Assembly (NCBI RefSeq): GCF_033958435.1
Contig: NC_134137.1
Coordinates: 113,160,501-113,224,500 of the forward strand
Length of the DNA: 64,000 bases
Direction: 5' to 3'
DNA from: Carettochelys insculpta
Lineage: Eukaryota > Chordata > Testudines > Carettochelyidae
A program made the position numbers and the translations under genes. This document shows, one piece after another, positions 12,262 to 21,252 of this stretch. Positions within the stretch are counted from its first letter, which is position 1. Each line of letters begins with the position of its first letter. Below the pieces are notes generated by a model, which worked only from the letters and a program-made list of their open reading frames with translations, made no database searches and was not told the DNA's origin.

Positions 12262-12528
12262 TCTAATTCTTGCCTCCCCCTCCCCCCACCCCTCTTCTTT
12301 CTGATTTGCTCACCTTGATAATTTTCTTTCTGATTTGTCAACCTTGCTTACTATTTTTGGTTCTCTGTGCCTTAAACATTGAGTCTGTTCTGGTATGGCT
12401 ATGGTCTGAAAAAGTGGGTCTGTCCAATGAAAGCTCACCTAATAAATTACTTTGTTAGTCTTTAAAGTGCTACTTTACTGCTTTTTTGTTTTGATAGTAT
12501 ATAGGCTAGCATGGCTTTCTCTCTGTTT
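11896..12528 (+). mobile_element. Penelope-like element, 5'-truncated 3' part
   Basis: The copy contains the end of an endonuclease frame (to 12,261) followed by a non-coding tail. The tail holds the family words CTGATTTG, GGTTCTCTGTGCC, CTGAAAAAGTGGG, GAAAGCTCACC, TTAGTCTTTAAAGTGC and TATAGGCTAGCATGGC. The reverse transcriptase part is missing. This copy links the inverted tails elsewhere in the window to a GIY-YIG-encoding retroelement. Confidence 0.8.
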
Positions 12529-12944
12529 CTGAGCCATCCATTATTTCAAATGGCTGCTCTCTGAAGTAGTACCTTCACTTCTCTTCCTCTTTCTGTTTCC
12601 CAAACTGCTCTCTGTGCTCAGTGCAGCAGGCTTTGACAACAATCTGAGAACTGCTTGATTTGATTAGTGGCAACTCCTAATTCCAAACTGTTATGTCAGA
12701 TGGCTAGATCAACCATCTGTATGTGGGTTGGCTGTGGCCAGTTCTGTGTAAACATGCATTGGCTTATGATAAATGCGTATTGGAACTGACAATTTTTCTA
12801 CAACATGTGTAATATGTAGTTATATTAGAATGTCCTGAAGCTATACCCACCCTCTGAATGCATTTCCAAATAGCACTTTTTAAAAATAAAATAACAAGTT
12901 TAGGCCAAGGGGGGAAGGTTCCTGTAGGATTACTGTGTCAACAT
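12529..12944. other. No feature seen
   Basis: Nothing gene-like or repetitive is recognised between the Penelope-like copy and the next MITE. Confidence 0.45.
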
Positions 12945-13391
12945 GGCTATGTGTACACTAGAGGGTTTTTGTGAACAAAACTGGTGTTTTGTCAACAAAA
13001 CCCAGGGAGCATCCAGATCCCCAAGGCATTCTGCCAACAGTGATTCCACAGAACATGGCACTTTGCTGACAGGCTTATCTTGCTTCCCCCATGAGACGTA
13101 ACACCTCTGTCAACTGAGTCTGTCGAAAGAAAGCCGGTCTGGATGTTCCAGGGGGACCCTGAGTTGACAGACAGGGCTTCTGGGACACCAGGCAGCCCTG
13201 TCTGCTGTGCTTCCATTTGGCCTTTTTGTTGCAAGAGTGGCCAAGCAGTCCGGCAGCTCTCTGTTCAAAGAGCAGATCACTTTTTTGATCTGCTTTGCAG
13301 TCTGGCTGTGATCTGTTGACAGACGTTTTGACAGAAGATATCTTCTGACAAAAACTTCTGCTGACAAATCCCTGTAATCTAGTCGTAGTCC
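12945..13391. mobile_element. Harbinger-type MITE (TTGTCGACAAAA family)
   Basis: It starts GGCTATGTGTACACTAGAG and ends with CTAGTCGTAGTCC, an inverted pair. The interior has GTTTTGTCAACAAAAC and CAGTCTGGCTGTG-type words shared with the copies at 4,072 and 38,582. The shadow frames across it on the minus strand are not genes. Confidence 0.75.
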
Positions 13392-13452
13392 ATGACCACA
13401 AATGCTGGAGCTATACTCTTTTATTCCCAGTGTGAAATACATGTTCAACAAA

Positions 13453-13858
13453 ACAAAAAGCAGTCAAGTAGCACTTTAAAGACTAGCAAAATAATTAATT
13501 AGGTGAACTTTCATGTGGACAGACCCACTTCTTCAGACCATAGTCATACTAGAACAGACTCAATATTTAAGGCACAGAGAACCAAAAACAGTAATCAAGG
13601 AGGACAAATCAGAAAAAAATGATCAAGATGAGCAAATCAGGGGGTGGGGGGCAGGTCAAGAGTTAGATTAAGCCAAGTATGTGGACGAACCCCTATAGTG
13701 ACTCAGAAAATTCCCATCCCGGTTCAAACCACGTGTTAATGTGCCAAATTTGAATATAAAAGCCAGCTTGGCTGCTTCCCTTTGAATAGTGGTGTGAAAG
13801 TTTTTTTTTTCAGTAACACCCATACTTTTGAGTCTTTAAAAGAATGCCCCATTCCATT
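13453..13858 (-). mobile_element. Penelope-like element 3' region, left arm of head-to-head dimer
   Basis: On the minus strand this arm runs from an endonuclease remnant (NGMGHSFKDSKVWVLLKKK near 13,830-13,770) to the tail words CTGAAGAAGTGGG, GAAAGTTCACC and TTAGTCTTT-like sequence. Its outer end is cut within the tail, before the last TATAGACTAGCAC part. A 12-bp duplication ATGTTCAACAAA lies just outside (13,441-13,452). Confidence 0.8.
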
Positions 13859-14373
13859 CACCATGGGCACAAAACAGACATCAAAACACTCCAGATCCAC
13901 AAACCAGTTAGTCAACATTTTAATGGAATGGGGCATTCCGTTAAAGACTTAAAAGTATGTGTGTTACTGAAAAAAAACTTTTGCACCACTATTCAAAAGT
14001 TGAGCTGGCTTTTATATTCAAATTTGGCACATTAACACATGGTTTGAACCAGGATGGGAATTTTCTGAGTCACTACAGGGGTTCGTCTGCATACTTGACT
14101 TAATCTAATTCTTGACCTTTCTCCCTACCCCACCCTCCGCTCTCTGATTTGCTCCGTTGATCATTTTTTTCTGATTTGTCCTCCTTGATTACTGTTTTTG
14201 GTTCTCTGTGCCTTAAATATTGAGTCTGTTCTGTTCTGGTCTGGCTATGGTCTGAAGAAGTGGGTCTGTCCCATGAAAGCTCACCTAATAAATTATTTTG
14301 CCAGTCTTTAAAGTGCTACTTGACTGCTTTTTGTTTTGATAGTATATAGACTAGCACGTCTCCCTCTCTGTTA
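13859..14373 (+). mobile_element. Penelope-like element 3' region, right arm of head-to-head dimer
   Basis: The plus arm reads HKTDIKTLQIHKPVSQH and GHSVKDLKVCVLLKKNF (13,862-13,990), the same endonuclease end as the copy at 11.9 kb but with a shortened middle. It then has the full tail with CTGAAGAA, GTGGG-TCTGT-CCCAT, GAAAGCTCACC and TATAGACTAGCAC. The same ATGTTCAACAAA follows at 14,374-14,385. One duplication around both arms means the dimer behaves as a single insertion. Confidence 0.85.
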
Positions 14374-14385
14374 ATGTTCAACAAA

Positions 14386-15099
14386 GTTTGCATAATACCT
14401 ATATGATAAAACCAAATGTCATTATGCCAGATTGTAAATAGTAGAGATCAAACAAATCAATATAATTTTAAACATAATGAAACTGGATTGTCCTCTCATT
14501 CATGATGGTAAAAATCAAAAGCAATAACATTTAAATCAGTGCATCCAAATCAATGTAAAACTGGCATCAGAGAAGAATCAGGCCCTTTGTATACATGCAT
14601 GTATTTTAATAAATTGTTGTTTCTTGGGTAGGAAAAGGTACTGAGGATGATTCAGATAGCATGGCAAATGGCATCTGTTACTTTTGCTGTGTTGTTTTAA
14701 GGTGAAACGTGGTAATATATGCAATCTGACATCAAAAGTTTTCATTGCTGGATGTTTGTCAGTGTACAGCAAATGTTCTGTTTCCTTTAGGCATCATTAT
14801 ATTAGGGTCTGTATATATCACTGGAACAGTATCCCCTCATTTTGTCATATGGAATATCCACATTTCTAATGAAATCACTGAGTATAACATTTTCAGAAGC
14901 AACTACGCGATCTACAAATTCCACTGACCTTCAGTAAGACTTAGGATGAAGGCCTAAGTCTCTTTTGAAAATGGGGCGCAGGCATTATGGAAAATTCTAA
15001 CCTAAGTCTTTTACATTATCACTGCAATCTAGTATCTCGTGTCACACGTTTTGTAGGAAAATTGCCAGTTCAGATTTATATTTTATCATAAGACAATTT
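14386..15099. other. AT-rich stretch, nothing recognised
   Basis: No gene or repeat is identified here. Confidence 0.5.
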
Positions 15100-15474
15100 G
15101 GTCTTGTCTACACTACCACCTTCCTTCAAAGGAAGGATGGTAATTAGGGTGTTGGGAGTTTACTAATGAAGTGCTGCCATGCATAGGCAGCGCTTCAGTA
15201 AGCAAATTCCCCGCCCCCCCCCCTCAGCAACTCAAAATTTTAAGGGGAGTAAGGGGACTTCAAAGTTGCCCCAGCACTTCGAAGTACCAGCGGGTGAGCC
15301 GCGGCTAGACGCATTCCGGTACTTCGAAGTTTAAAACTTTGAAGTTGTTGAGGGGGGGAGGGCAGAATTTGCTTAATGAAGTGCTACCTATGCACGGCAG
15401 CACTTCATTAGTAAACTCCCAACACCCTAATTACTATCCTTCCTTTGAAGGAAGGTGGTAGTGTAGACAAGCCC
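15100..15474. mobile_element. Palindromic Harbinger-type MITE
   Basis: The left end GGTCTTGTCTACACTACCACC is mirrored at the right end by GGTAGTGTAGACAAGCCC. The arms continue inward with CTTCCTTCAAAGGAAGG, AATTAGGGTGTTGGGAGTTTAC and a shared GAAGTGCTGCC word, so nearly the whole element is an inverted repeat. The middle has poly-C / poly-G runs and CTTCGAAGT-type words. It does not encode a protein. Confidence 0.8.
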
Positions 15475-15559
15475 TGTATGTTTACATGGTGCAAACCACA
15501 CCCAAAACATGCAAATGATTTGATTTATTCATATTTATAATGAGGGAAGGCTCAACAAT

Positions 15560-16870
15560 ATATATCAGTAATGTTTTCAGTGGGACTATATGAATATGAC
15601 CCTTTTCTCTTCAGGGCTTTATGTGTGACTCTAGCAGTCGCCGCATGCTCCCCCTTCACTTTGGTTGGGACAGTGAAAGTTTCCCTTCCCCTAGAAGCCT
15701 GGGGAAGGGAGGAGAGGGGCAGTGCTCCAGGCATGGTGGAGCAGCTTGTGTTATTATAGCTTAACGTTCCTTCTCCTGCTTCCTCTAGGTTAAAGTGAAA
15801 CACATCAACCTGCCTAGAATAATAAACATTGCAAAGGAACAGATGCCAAATGAATGGGGCCAGAAGGATAGACAGTATGCTTCACTGCTTTGTGGTGCAA
15901 TGATGCCAGATTACTTACTGGTGGCTTGATGTGGAAAGATATCCTTTCGTGGAGGTTGGAATAGGGAAGGTATCTCAAAAACCTTGTGAGAAGAATTAAA
16001 GAGTACTTGTTTGAGAGGTTTATGGGGATGTGCAGGGAGGATTGGTGCCCCATCCTCTGAAGTGTTAACAATTTGTTTTGGGGGGCTGAGCTGTGTAGGT
16101 ACAGCACTTGCCTCAGATAACCCAATTTCCTTAACCCCCTTATTGCTTGTTTAAAAATGAGAAATAAGATGAGAATCAGGATTCAGATGTGAAACTCCCT
16201 GTGAGTAAGGGATGAGATACAAAGTTAAAAAAAGTTCCTGGCTGTCAGTAAGATAAGGTGTTCCTTTCACAAGTTGACCATTGTTATCCTCCTCCTCTTC
16301 CTCATCCTCCATGTTTTCTCTGCTATTGCCAGAGGTTGCCTGAGGAATCTCTTTGAAGGTATGCATTGACTCTTTGCCCCCCACCCACTCTAGAATCCTA
16401 TGCAGCTGTTCATAGAAGTGGCATTTTTTCAGCAATTATCCAGAATGTCCATTTGTCTTCTGGTACACCTGCCTCCTTGTTTTCATGTGGCACTACTGGG
16501 CATCCCTGGTATATCCTTTGTCCACCATGCACTATGAGATCTTAGCACAGATGTCTGCTTCTTTTGATGCTTAACATTTCTGTCCACTGAGCTTCATTCC
16601 CCCGCAAAGCTATAAAATCTTGGATCTCCTGCATGCTCCATTCTGCAGCTCATCTGCAGCTCTAGGAATTCATGACCAGATGTACTGCTGAGGTGTACTG
16701 CTGAGGTGTACTGCCCGCCCTGCCTGCCATGCTTGCCAAACAGGAAATGAAATTCAAACTTTCCCGGGCTGATTCCTGCACACCTGGAGAACAGAAGAGC
16801 TGCAAGTGGTGGTCAGTGGTCACATTGAGGACATCTCCAGGAAGCCAAAAACATCAAATATCACAAAGCT
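15560..16870 (-). pseudogene. SANT/trihelix gene remnant of a Harbinger element
   Basis: On the minus strand, decayed sequence at 16,660-16,440 reads WSMQEIQDFIALRGNEAQ, resembling the start of a SANT/Myb-like domain. It is followed by KKCHFYEQLHRIL (16,430-16,395) and the acidic stretch ATSGNSRENMEDEEEEEDNNGQ (16,345-16,265). Then comes LTDSQELFLTL. These match the companion gene of the copy at 56.7-60.5 kb (SGNSREDMVDEEEDDNGQ). In PIF/Harbinger elements this protein helps bring the transposase to DNA and nucleus. Stops and frameshifts make this copy dead. It lies on the same strand as the transposase remnant to its right, unlike the convergent order elsewhere. Confidence 0.65.
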
Positions 16871-17735
16871 CTGCACTGCACCACATAATTAGTGGCCAGG
16901 TGGTCTGCCTTGGCCCCCTAGCCTGTCACAAAGATTTCTCCCTTACTCTCACATAAGTTTGGAGCATACAGTAGGCTGCCACCACATGGGGAATATCAGA
17001 GGGGTAGCCGTGTTAGTCTGGATCTGTAGCAGCAACGAAGGGTCCTGTGGCACCTTATAGACTAACAGAAAAGTTTAGAGCATGAGCTTTCGTGAGTTAA
17101 CTCACTTCTTCAGATGCTGGTCAGCATCTGAAGAAGTGAGTTAACTCACGAAAGCTCATGCTCTAAACTTTTCTGTTAGTCTATAAGGTGCCACAGGACC
17201 CTTTGTTGCTGCCACATGGGGAATGTAGCTTTCACTGAGGTCTAACTGATTTATGATGCTCTTGAACATGGCTTTTAAATAGCCAAGTGACCATTTTACT
17301 ACCATTCTGCAGTTCCTCAGCCTGTAGTTGAACTGCACCTTTTTGTGGTCCAGGCTCCTTGTGTATGGCTTCTCAGGATTGCTGTTGGCATCGCCATATC
17401 TCCAATGCTGATTTTTGGGTGTGGGAAGAAAGTTCCATTCTGCAGCGTTCTGAACAGACCAGATTCCTAAAGATACACGTCATGCACCTTTCCTGACCAT
17501 CCCACACTAATGTTGATGAAACAATCCTTGTGATTCACCAATACCTGCAACACCAAGGAGAAGTGACACTTGTGGTTTACTTATTCTTGCAAGATGGTCT
17601 GGTGAGAAGATAGGGATGTTTGTTCCATCTATCATTCTGCCAGAGTTAGGGAAGCCTATCAAGGCAAAATCTTCCTCTATTTCCTGCATATTTTCCACAG
17701 TCACTCTTTTTAGTAGCAGAAGTATACTGATATCT
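16870..17735 (-). pseudogene. Harbinger transposase C-terminal remnant
   Basis: On the minus strand the sequence reads GFPNSGRMIDGTNIPIFSPDH (17,650-17,585), then a decayed NISVGWSGKVHD block (17,510-17,475), a RTLQNGTFFP block, RNCRMVVKWSLGYLKAMF (17,310-17,255) and a VAAYCML block beyond the insertion at 16,982-17,224. The order and motifs match DDE transposases of the HARBI1 type. The first aspartate (IDGT) and the aspartate of VHD are kept; the position of the usual glutamate (VECAFG) reads VKWSLG. A stop and frameshifts break the frame, and the N-terminal half is missing. Confidence 0.78.
16982..17224. mobile_element. Palindromic Penelope-like/SINE insertion with 13-bp target duplication
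   Basis: CCACATGGGGAAT occurs at 16,982-16,994 and again at 17,212-17,224. Between them is a 217-bp insertion made of two near-perfect inverted arms of about 90 bases (17,030-17,119 and 17,122-17,211) separated by GT, with one mismatch seen. The left arm carries the extra 3' end ATCAGAGGGGTAGCCGTG. Each arm has CTGAAGAA, the hairpin GTGAG-TTAA-CTCAC, GAAAGCTCATGCTC and a TTAGTCTATAAGGTGCCAC tail. This is the layout of the Penelope-like tails at 5, 12 and 14 kb. The insertion splits the transposase remnant, and removal of one duplication would rejoin it. Confidence 0.88.
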
Positions 17736-17911
17736 ATAGTGTATTCATATCTATTTTGGAACAGGTGCTATTCCTTGTAGAATAAGGTTTACCAAAACCA
17801 CAATAAAGCTGTCCACTATTTTGAAATTATTTCAGAATAGTGGTTGCATTGTGTAGATGCTTGCAAAATAGTGGTCATTATTCTGAAATAACTTTGCTGT
17901 GTAGACACACC
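17736..17911. mobile_element. Harbinger-type MITE fragment
   Basis: The right end reads TTTGCTGTGTAGACACACCC, matching the terminal motif of other MITEs. The interior alternates CTATTTTGAAATT and CAAAATAGTGG words, as in the copy near 53.4 kb. The left end is not identifiable, so it is probably truncated or mutated. It sits where the N-terminal half of the transposase would be expected. Confidence 0.55.
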
Positions 17912-18218
17912 CTTTGAACCTGGGCAGGGTTCATGCTAGCCTTGCAATGGCGTCTGAATGGGTACCCTGTGAAAAGAGGGTGCAAAAGTACTATGGGAGG
18001 TCGATGACATCCTGCAAGAACCACCTGTGGCATACACTGGGAACTTAAACCACAACGCAAGGGGGCAGCAGGAACTGTGGCAGAGGAAGCTCTCCACTCT
18101 AACAGGGACACATTCTATAGACTTGATGTGCCAATGTGGACATGCACCATTGACTTTATAATATTGGGTGCTAAAAATTGGTGTTAACAAATTTGACCTA
18201 ATTGGTGTAGAGATGCCC
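17912..18218 (-). mobile_element. Terminal region of a Harbinger element
   Basis: On the minus strand this begins GGGCATCTCTACACCAATTAGG at 18,218. It then follows the same sequence as the start of the element at 56,753: GCATGTCCACATTGGCACAT, a CACAGTTCCTGCTGCCCCC word and GGCATTGCAAGGCTAGCAT (with differences). It is therefore the 5' end of the same family, oriented leftward toward the transposase remnant. Confidence 0.75.
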
Positions 18219-19098
18219 GAAAAAAGATATATAGCAAAGAAACAATATACAAACAAATTTCAAGAGATGACAGTTTCACTGCAGAACACTGAAATGTTCC
18301 TACGAGGTTGCATTCTTTCATGCAGTAGACTGCAATCAGCTAGTGCAGCAGAATTTTTTATATTATACAAAAAGGTATGATTTTTAGAGTGATGAAGAAC
18401 TCACAGATTATATGCAGTCAATTGGACTTAGTGCTATTTTATACTTTCTGTGATATAGTCCACACAATTGTGTATTGAATACTGACTTACATTGTATCTG
18501 TATACAGTTTTAAGTTAAAACTTAAAAAGAAATGGAAGAGTTATGTGTACGAAATTGAATGAATTTCTTACAATTAGTTTGGAGGTAGTCAACTGGTGAG
18601 ATACAAGGCAAAAAATGTATAGCTAATTTATATGGGGAACTTAAATGTGGGAGTCAATATTATATATCAAAGGAAAACTAAGGGCAGCAAGAAAGAGTCA
18701 TCTTGAAGGATCTTGAAGGAAGAGCGTGGCAGGGTAAACATCAAGAAATACTCTCCAGCCTGATTCTGTAATTCAATAAAGATGAGAGCAAAATCGGCAG
18801 AATAATGTTCAGAAGGTTGATAGATTTTGGAGATCATCTAAGAATGGATGGGAATAGCCAGGGTAGTCAAAATTTGAATAGGGTCTGGAGGTGAGGATGA
18901 GATCATAGTATGTCCATGAGTGTGGGTGAAAGAGATGAAAATTTTGTAAAAGGAGATGGAAGTCAGGAACTAAGGAGAGTAGAGAAATTATGTTCATGAA
19001 ACTTATCACTGATTCAGTTAGCCCTCCTCCTTCTAACTATATTTGCTAGGTCTGGCACCTCTAGACCCATGGCATCCAAAACATTCACCACTCACCAA
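18219..19098. other. AT-rich stretch, nothing recognised
   Basis: No gene or known repeat is seen. A short direct repeat, TCTTGAAGGA twice, lies near 18,701-18,722. Confidence 0.45.
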
Positions 19099-19719
19099 GG
19101 CTGTGTCTACACTACAGTTCTGTTTCAAAAGAACGTCTTTCGAAAGAGAACATCGAAAGATGGTCTTTCGAAATGGAGCATCCACACACACTAGTGGGGA
19201 CCAAAGGTTGGATCTGTTCTTTCGAAAGGCCTCCAGCACAATTTTGAAAGAGAGCATCCACACATACCAGGATGCTCTTTCAAAAGAGCAGGGGCAGGAA
19301 GCACCATGGGCAGGGTCACATGGTGGACGAGCCCTTGAGGGCCACTGCCCACCGTCCCCTTAAAGCCCCCCACCGTGCCTTAGCCTGCACACACTGAAGG
19401 CCAGCAACCCTGTCCCCAAGCAGAGAGAGAGAGAGATAGATTGGAGGTGGCATCTTGGGCCCCCATGGACCCTGAGCAGCACCCCCGCTCCATTGCAGCC
19501 ATGGCCAGTGCCCTGGCTGCAGTCCTGGCCACTGTGCTGCAGCTGCTCTGGGTGGCCAGCACAATAGCCACCCTCCTGAATGCCATCCTCAGGGCGCAAT
19601 GCCCCCAGCCTGTCCCCTGAGTCATCCGCCACCTGTGGAACTTTCCCACAAGCAGCGACTGGTGGGACAAGCTGGTGCTGGAGGACTGGGGCAATGACCG
19701 GTGGCTATAGAACTTCAGA

Positions 19720-20420
19720 ATGACCAAGGCAACATTCCTGGAGCTGTGCCACTGGCTCGCCCCATTCCTCCAGCACCGGGACACACACCTGGAGCCAGTG
19801 CTCCCCATGCACAAAAGGGTGGCCATCGCCCTATGGAAGCTAGCCACCCTGGACAGCTACCAATCTGTTGGCCACCAGTTCAGAGTAGGCAAAGCCACCG
19901 TCAGGGCTGTCCTCATTGAGGTTAGCTGTGCCCAGCTCACACCTAGACTGCATGCAGTGGGCAGGGGGCAGCCTGGCGACAGCCATCATCGAGAGACGGT
20001 CGTACACCCCAGGAACAGGGGCGGGGATGGGGATGGGCATGGGTGGGCGCCACAGGAACAGGGGTGGGGATGGGGACAGGCATGGGCAGGCAAGCCACAC
20101 CCCACCCCATGCCCACAAGTGCTCACCTCTATGCCCTGCAGGTCATCCAGGCGATCAACAAGGTGCTCCTGAGGCAGCTGGTTCTCACTGGGGACCTGGA
20201 TAATGCCATCCGGGGATTTCCCAACTGCTTCAGGCACTGGAGGGCACCCACATCACATCCGGGCCCCAGAGCACAGCCATAGGGCCTACGTGAATCTCAA
20301 GCACTAGCACTTGGTGGTGCTGCAGACCTTGGTCTACGCCACTGGCCACTTCCAGGATATCTACATGGGCTGGTCTGGCTGTGCACATGACACAAGGGTC
20401 TTCTGGAAATCAGGGTGGGG
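19720..20420 (+). pseudogene. Harbinger transposase, two exons, truncated
   Basis: Exon 1 starts at the Met at 19,720 and reads MTKATFLELCHWLAP, then VAIALWKLATLDSYQSVG and KATVRAVLIE. A GT at 19,921 and an AG at 20,140-20,141 bound an apparent phase-0 intron. Exon 2 begins VIQAINKVLLRQLV and GFPNCF. After a frameshift it reads ALEGTHI, where the first catalytic aspartate (IDGTHI) is now glutamate, then HRAYVNL and GWSGCAHDTRVF with the second aspartate kept. The sequence then runs into the companion gene, so the C-terminal glutamate region is lost. The protein cannot be an active DDE transposase. Confidence 0.8.
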
Positions 20421-21014
20421 CCCAAGGAGGCAGTCAAGTTCTTTAAAGTAGGGGCAGCTGGTGGATGCTGCCCCTGACTGCCCGGCCGTGTTCCGAGCCC
20501 AGCAGTAGGCCTGCCGGAGCTCCTTGACCTTGGAGCTCACCTGGTCTGGGGTCCAGATGGGGTGACCCCAGCTGGTGAGGCCCTTGGCCAGGTTCTCAAA
20601 TGCTGTGGTGTTCCAACGCTGGTCCCCCGTCTGCTGCAGGACCTCTTCGTCTTCCCACAAGGTGAGGAGGTCCTGCAGCTCAGCCACTGTCCAGGAGGGG
20701 GGCCAACACTTGGGGGGCTGGCTCCCCTCCTGGGAGGACTCCCCCCAGTCTCTAGATGGCCCCTGGGGTGGGCAAGAGTCCCGGCTGCTGGCCATGGTGC
20801 CGGAGATGTTGCAGCTTCCCCCCGGTCGTTGTGGCTGGGAGTGGTCTGAGCAGCAGTGTGGGCTCCCTGCTGCCTGCACGCTCTCAGCTTCCTGCCTGAG
20901 GGCTTCTGGGAGCCTGCATACTGAAATGTGGCTGGACACTGGATCCATAGAGCTCTGCTTGTGCTGTGAGCGGCACTGCCGCCTGCCAGCTGATCGCGGC
21001 CATGGAGGACCCAT
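20361..21014 (-). CDS. SANT/trihelix DNA-binding protein of a Harbinger element
   Basis: The frame is 217 residues with no internal stop. Residues about 107-190 form a SANT/Myb-like domain: SWTVAELQDLLTLWEDEEVL, then FENLAKGL, TPDQVSSKVKELRQAY and SCPYFKELDCLLG. Three Trp residues sit at the usual helix positions. In this transposon family the partner protein binds the element's ends and assists the transposase. The Met at residue 74 (MASSRDSCPP) is a plausible true start, because the upstream part is Ser/Pro-rich and unlike the family. The C-terminal end overlaps the decayed transposase and is probably shortened. Expression is unknown. Confidence 0.6.
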   Translation of the reverse strand: MGPPWPRSAGRRQCRSQHKQSSMDPVSSHISVCRLPEALRQEAESVQAAGSPHCCSDHSQPQRPGGSCNISGTMASSRDSCPPQGPSRDWGESSQEGSQPPKCWPPSWTVAELQDLLTLWEDEEVLQQTGDQRWNTTAFENLAKGLTSWGHPIWTPDQVSSKVKELRQAYCWARNTAGQSGAASTSCPYFKELDCLLGPHPDFQKTLVSCAQPDQPM

Positions 21015-21252
21015 TCTTTCAAAAAAGCGGGCCGCTGAGCTCCTAGACTTGCTCTCTTATGAAATAATCTTTCAAAAGAGGGCGCTTTTCCCATCCCGGG
21101 AGTGGAGGACCGACTTTGAAAGAATGGGGGACTTCCTTTGAAGTTAATTTCGAAAGAGTGCCATGTCAGTGTAGACGTTCCGTGGCTTCTTTCGAAAGAA
21201 CTCAGTCTTCTGATCTGATTTTTGAATGTTCTTGGTAGTGTAGACGGACTCC

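Larger units (their letters stand above)
19099..21252. mobile_element. Harbinger element, internally deleted, with two convergent genes
   Basis: The left end GGCTGTGTCTACACTACAG pairs with the right end GTAGTGTAGACGGACTCC. The subterminal regions hold several TTTCGAAAG words. Inside are a plus-strand transposase remnant (19,720-20,420) and a minus-strand SANT-type frame (21,014-20,361) that overlap at their 3' ends, which shows a deletion of the transposase C-terminus. The base composition is much richer in GC than the flanks. The flanking triplets CAA and AAA are not identical. Confidence 0.8.

Noticed and set aside
17026..17211. Possible microRNA hairpin
   Set aside because: The stem is far longer than usual and is made of two inverted repeat arms with a target duplication, so a dimeric retroelement insertion explains it.
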